A stretch of 64,000 nucleotides of DNA, taken from assembly GCA_015179025.1 (NCBI GenBank), contig WHUX01000051.1, positions 186,001-250,000 on the forward strand, in the 5' to 3' direction. Of this stretch, positions 1-9,646 are shown piece after piece (the first letter of the stretch is position 1; each line of letters starts with the position of its first letter). Position numbers and translations under genes: made by a program. Source of the stretch: Terfezia claveryi (Eukaryota > Ascomycota > Pezizomycetes > Pezizales > Pezizaceae). The notes beneath the pieces were generated by a model that saw only the letters and a program-made list of their open reading frames with translations, did not search any database and was not told the DNA's origin.

Positions 1-1142
1 ACTTCATATGGACTATATCCAGTTGTCGAGTGAATCTAATATTATTAGTTTCATTATTATAAGACTAGCCTGAGTATTAGAAATAATTACTTACTTGTTG
101 ATTTATTGCTAAAATTACAATAGGTAAAATCTGTACCCATCGATTGTCACCTGATTTAGCTTTGGCCATTCGAATCTTCTGCTTTAGAACAGCATTTGCT
201 TGTTCTATCAATCCTTGTGTTTGAGGATGGCGTGGACGTCCTCGTATTAAAGAAATTCCATGATATTCTATAATAACAAGTACTTCACCTTTAAACTCAT
301 TACCATTGTCGCATTGAAGAATTTTTGGTGGACCAAATTGTCCAATCCACATGAGGAGGATATTAGCAACTTCAGTACTTTCCTTAGACTTTAAAGGATA
401 AGCACTAGAAAATTTACTAAAATGATCGCGAATATGTAAAATCCATTGGTATTCCCCATCTGGATCAGCTCGCATATCGATTAGATCAATTTGTACTCGT
501 TCCCAAAGATTATTAACAATGATTGGTTGTAGTGGACCACGACTTTGACTTGGTTTATTACGTGCATATAGTTGACAATGCTGTAACAGTTCCATAACCT
601 ATACCAAAAATTAATATTAATATATACTAAGTAGATTCAGACTTAACTATACCTCCTTACGATTAATTCCATGGTACTTCTCACTAATAGTTGCATAGGT
701 TTTGTTCTTGCCTGCATACATTAATACATTATGAGTATGTGCAATAACGTCAAATACGTCATGCTCTAAGACTACTCGTTGATTATTTTTCCCAGCAATA
801 AAATATAAAGCATTATTTCATAGCTCATATTCCTTGAGTGCCTTTGATCGTAGCTTAATTTCTGTTGTATTGCCTTTAGCAGCCTTTAGATTTAGATCTC
901 GAAGGTATGCTTTAATTTTGCAATACCTAGATAGCATTTATTAGTCACTATTATACTAGATAATTTCAGGGTTATTACTTCTCAAAAGTCAAGCGAGATT
1001 TGTTACTTGTTGTATACAAATACTCTTCAAAGTTGGTGTGGGCAGTACCAGAAAATGCTTCAATAGCACTTGGAGATAGAGTGGACCCTAGAGGATGAAA
1101 CTGGTTGAGATCAGTCTCAGTATGATCTTGAGTGATAGACAT
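1..1142 (-). pseudogene. Spliced retroviral-type integrase gene (Ginger/KRBA2-like), 3' end beyond window, one in-frame stop
   Basis: The encoded protein carries an H-H-C-C-like region followed by an rve-type DDE integrase core. The acidic residues are seen in VQIDLIDM, LQCDNGNEF and GLIEQANAVLK, and GRPRHPQTQG is typical of this family. It would catalyse strand transfer of a DNA element. Coding segments on the minus strand are 979-1142, 653-926, 95-598 and 1-35. The introns between them (927-978, 599-652 and 36-94; 52, 54 and 59 bp) all have GT-AG ends and ACTAAT-like branch sites, and the reading frame is kept across every junction. The last exon reads IHSTTGYSPYEV, the usual C-terminal side of the core, and runs off position 1. 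The ATG at 1142 is the first in frame after the minisatellite. A single TGA at 818-820 interrupts exon 2. Introns and the lack of gag/RT argue for a Ginger-like DNA transposon or a host-captured integrase rather than an LTR element. Confidence 0.7.
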
Positions 1143-1144
1143 TA

Positions 1145-1297
1145 GTAGAGATTGGTAAGAGTGTGATATTGTAGAGACCGGTAAGAGTGTGATATTGTAG
1201 AGACTGGTAAGAGTATGATATTGTAGAGACTGGTAAGAGTGTGATATTGTAGAGACCAGTAAGAGTGTGATATTGTAGAGACCGGTAAGAGTGTGAT
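1145..1297. repeat. 26-bp minisatellite, about 6 copies
   Basis: Units of the form GTAGAGACCGGTAAGAGTG... with a 26-bp period start at 1145, 1171, 1197, 1223, 1249 and 1275. They differ by single C/T or G/A changes. The array lies directly upstream of the integrase start codon and overlaps the outer end of the foldback element. A shorter version, inverted, caps the other arm near 2050-2094. Confidence 0.9.
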
Positions 1298-2094
1298 CAA
1301 GCAAAGCAATAGTTAAAACTCTGTGGCATTGTGATCTTTAAAGGCTACTATTGTGAGGGCTACATCCTCTTATTCTTTGACCTAATGTTTCTCTACATAA
1401 TAACCTTCATTTCGGGTATACCTCTACTGAGTATTTTCTATGATAGGTCATTTTATGTTATCTCCGATGTTCTTTGACCAAATGTTGCTACAAAATTACC
1501 TTCATATCGGATATGTCCCTATTTAGTAATTTTAATGTCGTTGTGGCTGCTGTGGCCGCAATCCTTATTGCTATCCGTGACATTGAACAATTTAATCCCG
1601 TAACGGCCTGGTCCGTTGCGATATCCAGCCATACCGTAACGGCCTGGTCCGTTGTGATATCCAGTCCATACCGGTATAGACCGGGCCATACCGGTATGGA
1701 CTGGATATCGCAACGAACCAGGCCGTTATGGGATTAAATTGTTCAATGTCACAGATAGCAACAAGGATTTACCACAACACCACAGCAGCCACAGCGACAT
1801 TAAAAGTACTAAATAGGGACATATCCGATATGAAGGTAATTTTGTAGCAACATTTGGTCAACGGAGATAACATAAGTGACCTATCGAAGAAAATACTCAG
1901 TAGAGGTATACCCGAAATGAAGGTTATTATGTAGAGAAACATTAGGTCAAAGAACAAGAGGTTGTAGCATGCGCAATAGTAGCCTTTAAAGATCACGATA
2001 CCATAACTTCTTTGCAACAAACACAAGTGTTTTAACCATTGCTTTGCTTAATTACACTCTTACCGGTCTCTACAATATTACACTCTTACTACCA
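1275..2094. mobile_element. Foldback element: ~820-bp imperfect palindrome with ~400-bp arms
   Basis: The sequence from 1275 to about 1682 is repeated in inverse orientation from about 1683 to 2094. The centre lies at 1682/1683, inside CCATACCGGTAT... ATACCGGTATGG. The arms match along almost their whole length with scattered substitutions and small indels. The left arm carries an extra ~36-bp copy of the segment containing AACGGCCTGGTCCGTTG. Both outer ends carry the 26-bp repeat. No ORF of transposase type lies inside; short ORFs in the arms are mirror shadows. This architecture fits a foldback transposon or a head-to-head duplication; the sequence alone does not separate the two. Confidence 0.85.
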
Positions 2095-2440
2095 GTGGAA
2101 GCATGCAAAACACCATTATCTAGAGCCAGCGGAAGCATGAATTGCATGCATATATAGAGGCCGAAAAGCCATCATTTCTATATGTTTGTCTTCTCATTCG
2201 TTTCCCATATATGGGTATTTCCTCCTTTGTGCTAGGTTTTGCCAATTGCAGGAGGAGCCCCAACCGACGCGGCGGGATGATTGTAGGTAAGACATGTAAT
2301 CTGGTTTTAAGACAGCGCCAGTCGATCCAATGGCTGGCGGCAAGACACGGCAAGTCCCTATTTCCAAGGTGTGCCCGGCTGGGACTTAGAGCTTTTCTCC
2401 TGTTCATTCCTTCCAAATAATTTTGCTCGCTCAATTCTAC
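2095..2440. other. Spacer without a supported gene
   Basis: Open frames exist on both strands here (about 92 and 104 codons), but neither shows a recognisable domain, a plausible start context or intron signals. The stretch sits between the foldback element and the satellite. Confidence 0.5.
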
Positions 2441-2446
2441 CTGGTT

Positions 2447-3212
2447 TGCTCGCTCATTTTCTCGCTCATTTTCTCGCTGATTTGCTTGCTCGATTCTAGG
2501 CTGATTTGCTCGCTCGATTGTATGCTGATTTGCTTGCTTGATTCTAGGCTGATTTGCTCGCTCGATTATATGCTGATTTGCTCGCTCGATTATATGCTGA
2601 TTTGCTCGCTCGATTCTAGGCTGATTTCCTCGCTCGATTATATGCTGATTTGCTCGCTCGATTATATGCTGATTTGCTCGCTCGATTATATGCTGATTTG
2701 CTCGCTCGATTCTAGGCTGATTTCCTCGCTCGATTATATGCTGATTTGCTCGCTCGATTATATGCTGATTTGCTCGCTCGATTATATGCTGATTTGCTCG
2801 CTCGATTCTAGGCTGATTTCCTCGCTCGATTATATGCTGATTTGCTCGCTCGATTGTAGGCTGATTTCCTCGCTCGATTCGGTGATATCCTTGCTCAATT
2901 CTCTACTGATTTCCTCGCTCAATTCTAGGCTGATTTCCTCGCTCGATTATATGCTGATTTGCTCGCTCGATTGTAGGCTGATTTCCTCGCTCGATTCGGT
3001 GATATCCTTGCTCAATTCTCTACTGATTTCCTCGCTCAATTCTAGGCTGATTTCCTCGCTCGATTATATGCTGATTTGCTCGCTCGATTGTAGGCTGATT
3101 TCCTCGCTCGATTCGGTGATATCCTTGCTCAATTCTCTACTGATTTCCTCGCTCAATTCTAGGCTGATTTCCTCGCTCGATTCTAGGCTGAGTTGCTTGC
3201 TCAATTCTAGCG
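2447..3212. repeat. 24-bp satellite with two higher-order repeat types
   Basis: About 32 tandem units of 24 bp, consensus GATTATATGCTGATTTGCTCGCTC with variants. The first part is organised in 96-bp blocks (four units) repeated about three times, the second in 120-bp blocks (five units) repeated about three times. Because 24 is divisible by three, one plus-strand frame stays open for 267 codons (2423-3226) as an 8-residue repeat (YMLICSLD, SRLISSLD and so on). The protein is hydrophobic and low in complexity. I treat it as a by-product of the repeat, not as a gene. Confidence 0.9.
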
Positions 3213-3226
3213 GATATCCAGGTTAA

Positions 3227-3896
3227 TATGGACAGTGAATTGCAGGCTCATATGGACGGCGAATCTAGGATTCTAGGGACGCGGATGTGAAGGCTGGTAC
3301 AGATGGGGGTTTTGGGGCGCAGCGTGTTAGATAGCCTTATTAGATAATCGTGAGAATAAAATGGATTATTTCAAAATGCATATAATGCAGGTGAACTACA
3401 AGAACAAGCGCGGTAGCGCGGGCGCGGATATGCTGGGAGACCATTTGCGTTGGAGTTTGGAATGGGATGGTGACTGCGTAGAGGGTAGAGGTTAAGGTAG
3501 ACATGAATCTAGGAATATGGCATCAAATGATTTACGTTGGTTAGGCCAAATAAGTTGGGTGTGCGTAAGGAAATATAAGAAGATATGAATATTTATGCCA
3601 TCCCGGAACGGCCTGGGTAATCTCGCAATCTCGCAACGGCCCGGTCCATACCGGTATGGCCTGGAATCCCGGAACGGACCAGAACATATATATATTTTTA
3701 TTGATTAGTTATTTAGTTGTTTAGTTATTTAGTTCTTTATTTGTTTAGTTGTTTAGGTATTGAATTTATTTTGTCATTTTGTTATTTTAGTTTATTACTG
3801 ACTTTCCTTATGCGAAGCTGAGGCGGTAGGTAAGTACAGTATGTAGGCTCGCCATTTTCCACGGAGGCTCGCATACAGTTCAACTCTTGCTATAAC
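3227..3896. other. AT-rich spacer; contains a copy of the foldback-centre motif
   Basis: No gene is seen. Around 3600-3690 there are two GGAACGG... segments and CCGGTCCATACCGGTATGG, closely resembling the central part of the foldback element at 1.6-1.7 kb. The rest is T-rich (3690-3790) with no coding signal. Confidence 0.5.
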
Positions 3897-4560
3897 AGGG
3901 GTGGTCACTTCTTAATTGCAATTATGAAAATTGCAATTACGAAGCGCCTTGGCAACTTGGCGCACACTCTGATTGGCCAGGCTCGTAATTGCAATTGCAA
4001 TTGCAATCCAAACTCGTAATTGCACTCTCAAGTGCATTTACGAGCGCAATTGCAATTGCAATTACAATTACGCTCCTTAGTCATCGGCAAACCAACATCA
4101 TCATATACAAACACCACAAAATTCAGAGATCTATCTCCGACATCGCAAGATCCCCAACGTCCATTTATCTCCAACGCGACAAATCTCGCCAACCCCACCA
4201 ACGCGACAAATCTCGCCAACCGCTCCAACCCGACATACGCCTCCAATAGCTCAAGAAGATCATAGATAATTCCTAATATCATAGACTCGGAATCTAAAGA
4301 TATTTCATCCTTAGTACTGAGTATCAGTAGCTCGGTGATGTGTATGATGGATGTGTATGATGCTTCTTAGTAAAAGACCACGTTGGGTTGTTCGAGGTAT
4401 TGAGGAAAACTGGTGGTAATTAGAATTATGGTAATTAGAATTGTGATATGGGGTGGTCACTTGTTAATTGCAGTTTTTTACAGTTTAGGCTTAGTTCAGG
4501 GCTGCCAAGGCGCTTCGTAATTGCAATTTTCATAATTGCAATTAAGAAGTGACCACCCCT
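3897..4560. mobile_element. MITE with 58-bp perfect terminal inverted repeats
   Basis: Positions 3897-3954 and 4503-4560 are exact inverted copies (58 bp), each beginning AGGGGTGGTCACTTCTTAAT. The 664-bp element is rich in TTGCAATTGCAA motifs and has no transposase. Short ORFs at 3989-4282 are low-complexity and lie wholly inside it. The element is followed by AAC and preceded by AAC, a possible 3-bp target duplication, which would suit a Harbinger-like origin; this is weak evidence. An additional left-type end (4449-4472, TGGGGTGGTCACTTGTTAAT) stands in the same orientation as the left terminus near the right end, so 4449-4560 by itself also has inverted ends. Confidence 0.85.
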
Positions 4561-4725
4561 AACGGACGGCAGAAATCCAGGGCTTTTTGTCCGGTATAGC
4601 ACTAGCCCTCAGACAGGGGCTAACCAGTCACGTGGGTTCTGAGAACTCCCATTTTGCCCTCGCAATAAGGGTATTTCGAGTCACATTAAGCCTAACAGAG
4701 TGGATTATTCAGCAACTAGACATTA

Positions 4726-4994
4726 GTCTGGCTAGCACTAGCCTCTCGTAGAGAACTAGACATGCCTCGTCCGGTATAGTGAGGGAGAAATGTATGGCGA
4801 CAGGGATAAGAAGACCCCTGCACTCCTCTAGCACTCCCGGTATTGTATGGCCGTCCGGTATAGCGAGAGGCAATTTGCTGGTAAAAAATCCGGAAGCGTC
4901 TGGTCCGTCCGGTATAGCAAGAGTTGACTGTATATTTTGGGGCTCGAGCCGAGCCGGCTCGTGCCCGGTCAAAATGGCGGGAATCCAACCAGAC
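4726..4994. mobile_element. Possible TA-flanked MITE (GTCTGG... ends)
   Basis: The segment starts TA-GTCTGGCTAGC at 4724 and ends CCAACCAGAC-TA at 4996, giving short inverted ends of about 9-10 bp flanked by TA, as in Tc1/mariner MITEs. Inside are several copies of GTCCGGTATAG. The inverted ends are short, so the call is tentative. The end motif TAGTCTGGTTG recurs elsewhere in the window. Confidence 0.4.
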
Positions 4995-4996
4995 TA

Positions 4997-5455
4997 GGTA
5001 ATCCGCCACTATGAAAATTCCCTTTGACTGATGCCAGTAGTTACCTCATGGGGTTTAGATATCCCCCCAATATAAAAATCAAGCTTGGCCTGCAATTTTA
5101 CTAGTCCCGATCAGACCCTCATCCAGAGAAGGAAGCAAAAGAAGAGCAACGTTGGGAGGTGCAATAGTGCAATATGGCTGCGTCACAACGTTATTCTTTT
5201 TGCCACCTAGCTGTATCACTACGGAAAAGGGTAATTCGGTCGGGCTTGGCAGAGGGAGGATTTTCGTATATAAGGTTCTCGAGGGACTTCGTAGTTTTTA
5301 AAAGACAGAGTTGTTCGTCTTAGAGAATACACGATACTCCGTTCAAGTCTGTCTTTCTACAGCTGGTTGCGATCAGTTATTTTATTTTCTTTCACTACCC
5401 CGCATACTCGTTACACAATTCCTCTGATCAACGAAAATGGTTTTCCTGGCACTCG
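4997..5455. other. Non-coding flank, possibly LTR-derived
   Basis: There is a TATA-like TATATAAGG near 5258 followed by a pyrimidine-rich stretch ending TTACACA near 5417, which resembles the end of an LTR. After the 5.46-6.08 kb insertion the flank continues with sequence that could come from a gag start. No second LTR was found, so this is only a suggestion. Confidence 0.25.
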
Positions 5456-5457
5456 TA

Positions 5458-6077
5458 CCGGGAAAACTGGTGAATAAGTCCCCTTGTCGGTTTTTGAGAC
5501 ATCTGCAAGCCACATGCAAGTGGGCAAGATCACAACATGAAACACGGTCAACACAATAGGAGGAAAAGAAAAGATGTAGGTACGCGTTATCGAGATTGTA
5601 GGATTAATGTTCAATATTCTCCAATACCTAATAATGTCAACAATTGTAGACTCAGCTACTAAGTCCACCCGACCAGGGCCTAAGGGCAAATCTACTGCTC
5701 TACAGCCTCAGAGTGTCAATTCGCTGAACCGGAAGATACAAAACAGCAGAAGAAAGTCAAATACAAGAGAGTTTAAGTAAACTCAAGGCATTAAGCATGC
5801 TCCAAAAGTCCCGTATAGATCCGAAAACAAGAGCAGAGGTACCAGCTAGTATAGGATGTAAGTGGCAAATAGACTCTAGTTAGTATTGGCATTGACGGTA
5901 GGGCCATGGCAGATGATGGTACATTGGATTCTGATGAAGAACTTGAGTATCTAGTGGGGCTACAGACAGCACAGAGGCACAGCCCCCTGTCCAAGCAACA
6001 GATTTAGTATTAGTACGCTCTGTAATTAGAAATGTCTCAAAAACCGACAAGGGGACTTATTCACCAGTTTTCCCCGG
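5458..6077. mobile_element. Internally deleted pogo-like (Tc1/mariner superfamily) transposon
   Basis: The element is flanked by TA at 5456-5457 and 6078-6079. Its inverted ends begin CCGGGAAAACTGGTGAATAA and extend for over 40 bp. The left ~435 bp match 48732-49163 and the right ~185 bp match 50392-50634 of the larger pogo-like copy, so about 1.23 kb of the centre, including the catalytic domain, is missing. The junction is near 5894. It retains pieces of the CENP-B-type DNA-binding N-terminus and of the acidic C-terminus but cannot encode a transposase. It would need enzyme from a complete relative. Confidence 0.85.
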
Positions 6078-6340
6078 TAGGAGCTTCCCCAAGACTCATC
6101 AGAGGAGGAGCCATGATCCGCAACATCCAGAACTGTTGTAGGAGGCTGACGCTGTAGCTGCGCTGTAGCTGCGCTGAGAAAACAAACGGTGGGTTAATGA
6201 TTATCTGGTAGCGAAGTACTTACTGATCGGTCGGCATTGTAGAAAATGCGTGACGATTAGTCTGGTTACGTGACGATAATGATAACGATAACACGAACAC
6301 GAACAAGCGAAAGTCGAAGTGGACCACTTCATACTCCAAG

Positions 6341-7009
6341 ATGACCAGGGAACAATCGGAGCGAAGACTTGGTATTACAATCTTTGAGCTCTTGAAAAAG
6401 GCGAAGCCTCTTGAGAAGGTGCTGCGCCTGGGTGAACCAGAAGTCAAGTACAACTTACAGGACACCAGGGAAAAGGTGTACGGTCGAATAGTCGAGTATC
6501 TCGAAGTCGAAGGATATCCTATGACAACGCCTGACTTTAAAGAGGCCAATATTAGTGATTTGGTTTTCACAATCCTGTCACCGATAATATTGGACTTCGG
6601 ACACAAGAGCAATCGGGCTGGTACTGGCATGATGTTAGTCAGGGAAAAGGAGATCGTATCAGTTGACTCAGAGACGGGAGGACAGGAGGAGTTTATTGTC
6701 ATGGACATCATACCTCTGACGGAGAAAAAATTTGTACTGGTGATAGAAGCGAAGAAAACTAATTTGGTAAGCGCCATGAAACAACTCTTGCTGTCATTGA
6801 AAGATATGAGGGACCGAAACGGTCAAGGTATGGTCTACGGGTTCACGACAACCGGGGATTGTTGGCAAATGGTCATCTACGATGGAAGCACGTTTGAAGT
6901 GACAGAGGACTTCAAGGTCATGTTTCCGAGTATGAAAGAAGACAAAGAGGTGTGGTTGAAGGGGTACTCGGTTCTTGTTGATTGTACATATTTTTATCGC
7001 GTTGGGTAA
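6341..7009 (+). CDS. Orphan protein with PD-(D/E)XK nuclease-like core
   Basis: Single-exon ORF of 222 residues with an ATG in good context (CTCCAAGATGACC). The centre reads ...MDIIPL... then FVLVIEAKK, a hydrophobic strand ending in E-x-K, followed by a helix with AMKQLLLSLKDM. This is the layout of the restriction-endonuclease fold (Asp, then Glu-x-Lys, roughly residues 127-145). The C-terminal part (GMVYGFTTTGDCWQMVIYDG, then DYSVLVD-like text) resembles repetitive fungal orphan families of unknown role. The frame is intact between repeat elements upstream and RQT4 downstream. No signal peptide or membrane segment is seen. The true function is unknown; it could be a mobile-element-associated or effector-like protein, or a truncated paralogue. 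Confidence 0.55.
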   Translation: MTREQSERRLGITIFELLKKAKPLEKVLRLGEPEVKYNLQDTREKVYGRIVEYLEVEGYPMTTPDFKEANISDLVFTILSPIILDFGHKSNRAGTGMMLVREKEIVSVDSETGGQEEFIVMDIIPLTEKKFVLVIEAKKTNLVSAMKQLLLSLKDMRDRNGQGMVYGFTTTGDCWQMVIYDGSTFEVTEDFKVMFPSMKEDKEVWLKGYSVLVDCTYFYRVG

Positions 7010-7395
7010 CGGAGATAATTCTCAGAAGGATGAATAGGTTTTTACAGTCGGTTTATTTGTGTTCCGGAAGAGGCGTTGTTATTGTTAGGGGTATTCCGGG
7101 TTTATACAGAGGCTTGTTGAAAAGCACGTGAGTTCAGATGTTGTGGCGAGATGCAGGTGCGATAAAAAATCAAGCGCGAGCGCGGCTATGCCACGAGGCC
7201 CGACTGAAAAGACGCACTGGCCATCTATAGAATCAGATAAATCCCGTCACGCTATGCTAACGATTTCGCAACACCACCATCAAAACCGCAGTTACAAAAC
7301 CGCAAACCCCAATAACCATACTATCTAGTAATATTTTAAAGATCTATCCCAACTATATCAACATCAATTCATCTGCACAATTATCAAACCCTCTC
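7010..7395. other. Intergenic, shared 3' flank
   Basis: The plus-strand orphan and the minus-strand RQT4 converge on this stretch. No coding signal. It probably holds the 3' untranslated ends of both genes. Confidence 0.5.
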
Positions 7396-9558
7396 TCACC
7401 CACACCCTGGCTCCTCCCAATTCCCACCAACACTCACCTCCACGTCCCCTCTCCCCTCCCCCCTCCCTCCATCTAATATCCACTTCTCATTATCCTTCAC
7501 ATCCTGCTCATCCTGCAATACCCTCGTCCATCCACCGCCACCACTCTCCCCCACGGCAGCGCCCATCTTAACATCCCTCATCCGTTTCTTCACCACCTCC
7601 GGAAGCCCATCATAATCAAACTCGGGGTCATCCTCTTGCTGTGTATATGTGTAATCATCCTTAACCTGTGGTGCTTTCGACTTTCCTTTCCCCTTGGTAT
7701 TGGTAGGTTTCGACTTATTCAGCGCAGGGGTAAACACCGGCCTCACCAACCCCTTCAACAACGGGTTTCTCGCATAACTCCCACTACCCCCCTTACCGTC
7801 CCCAGCCTGCCCCTCTCCCTCACCTACACCTCCACTTCCACCTACTGCTCTAAGATCCACCAACTCTCCCCCCTCCTCATCCTCACTTACCTCATCCATC
7901 TCCACCTCTTTCATCTCCCTCCGTGTAACCACTGCCCCCTTCCCCTTGGCCCCCTTCTCACTAATATCAATACTAACCACGATCCTCCTCTTCTCCCACG
8001 ACTCCTTCGCTGCCCACTGCACCTCCCTCATTCTCCTCTGCTGCTTCTTCAACTGCAATGCCCTCTCCTCCGGTGTAGCCCACATATTCAGCCCAGAATA
8101 GCCCGCGCTAGCAATCGCGCCAGTATCAAAATCTGCCGCCTCGTCGATGATTTTCGTTCTCTGTGCGTTGGTCGCTTGGAATGTAAGTAGCTTATCACGA
8201 TGCTCTTTTGCGCGCTTTAGCGCGGCAGCGTCTTCGTCCTCACCACCCTGCCCCGCAGGTGTGCCATACCCTAGCCCAAGCTGTGGTGGTAGCGCGCCAC
8301 CCGAGGGCTGTGAGTACGCTTTTGGGGTTCTTGCGACTTCAGCTTTTCTATGTGCGCGCTTGTCCATGGCCATTTTCTCCCGGCCCCGCTCCTCCTTCAG
8401 GAAGGAAATCATGTCTTGCGTTTCGGAGCTGCTGAGGAGAGGCGCGCCGCAGAATGTGCATGGCCCGGGGCCTTCTCTGATGCAGATTATCTTCCCGCAG
8501 GAGAGGCAGTTTGGCGCGGCGAGGAGGAGGTCGTGCCGGGTGGCTTGGCAGTTGCATATTGGGCGCTTTTGCGGGTTGGTGAGGGTCGGATTTGTGGTTA
8601 CTTCTAGGGCGCGGAGGGCTGCTTCGAGGTCCGAGAGGGTGTTTGGCTGCGGGGCGCGCAGGTTGGAGCTGGTTGCGGAGATGTGGATTTTGTTGCTATT
8701 GTATTTACTTTTGCTGTTGCTCTTGCTGTTACTGTTGTTACTATTGCTGCTGGAGAGTGTGGTGGTGGTTTTTGCTGTAGGTTTTAATACTTTGGGAGCG
8801 AGAAGATCCGAGATTAAAGTTCCCTGTGCTTTTGGCTGCTTCTGTTGTCCCGCAGCAGTCGTCGTGGTAGTAGTAGTAGTATTTGTGGACATCTGTTTCC
8901 CCCCCGGAGGCGGTGTAGCCGCCGTAGCCCGTCCCATCCCCCCCCCACTTTCACTCTTCCTCCCTCCACCTGCACCCGTATAGTAGCTCTCACCCTCCTT
9001 CTTCCTATAAGCCTTCAAACCCTCACTGTCCGCCACCTCCTCCGGCCGCCTCAGCTCCTTCTTATACCCCATATCGCCCTTCCTCCCCCTCTTCCCCCCT
9101 CCACCCTGCGTCACCCGCTTCGACACGGGGGCTGAATCGGAAACGGACCATTGTGAATACTCCACGGGGGTTAACGGTCTTGACTTGCTATTGGGTGTAT
9201 TCAACCCACTCTCCCCTCCCCCTCCTCCTCCTCCTCCTCCTCCCGCACTAGATTTTGCTATTCGAGAGGTGAATTCTGCGATGAAGGCTAATGCATCTGG
9301 GGATTCGTCGAGGAGATCCTATAGCTTACGCAGCAAATGAGCATCGTATCTTGTACCGGCAATATTCTTTGTTTTTGTTTTTCTCTCGTTTGGGGAAGGG
9401 AGAAATTTAGATACCTTGAGATACCTCCCTGCGCCTGAGGCTCCTCCTTCGGAGGTAGCTGCTACGCGGATGATTTGTGTGAGGGACTCTGGATCGAGGG
9501 GGAGGAGGGACTCGATTTGGGGGAGGGCCCAGGATTGGAGGCCTGGTGGGAGGGACAT
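7396..9558 (-). CDS. RQT4: RQT4/TRIP4 (ASC-1) homologue, C2HC5 zinc-finger protein of the ribosome-quality-control trigger complex
   Basis: Two exons, 9415-9558 and 7396-9318, with a 96-bp GT-AG intron (9319-9414); 688 residues. The N-terminus (MSLPPGLQSWALPQIESLL... then DLLDESPDALAFI after splicing) matches the short helical domain at the start of TRIP4. The zinc finger, roughly residues 302-342, shows ICNC...H...NCLSCGKIIC...PCTFCG, the C2HC5 signature. Low-complexity Gly, Thr and Ser/Asn tracts lie between. The yeast and human relatives bind the helicase Slh1/ASCC3 and help split collided ribosomes. The start at 9558 was chosen because family homology begins there. An in-frame ATG farther upstream (9753) would add a polyglutamine run encoded by the CAA repeat, probably 5' UTR. 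No TRIP4-like ASCH domain is apparent in the C-terminus. Confidence 0.85.
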
Positions 9559-9597
9559 GGCAGTGAGCGTGGGGGTTTGGGATTTATGGCCGCGGCT

Positions 9598-9646
<49 letters not shown>
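9598..9646. repeat. Trinucleotide microsatellite (TTG/CAA)16
   Basis: A perfect run of about 16 TTG units lies 40 bp upstream of the chosen RQT4 start codon on the minus strand. Read in the RQT4 frame it would encode about 16 glutamines if translation began at the upstream ATG at 9753. Confidence 0.95.

Noticed and set aside
2423..3226. 267-codon ORF over the satellite as a structural or secreted protein
   Set aside because: It is a direct translation of a 24-bp tandem repeat, without a recognisable domain or flanking gene signals.
3989..4282. Small ORFs rich in Gln/Leu or Cys/Asn
   Set aside because: They are translations of TTGCAA repeats inside the MITE and overlap on both strands.
8147..8983. 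278-codon plus-strand ORF
   Set aside because: It is the antisense shadow of RQT4, whose frame has a zinc finger and correct splicing.
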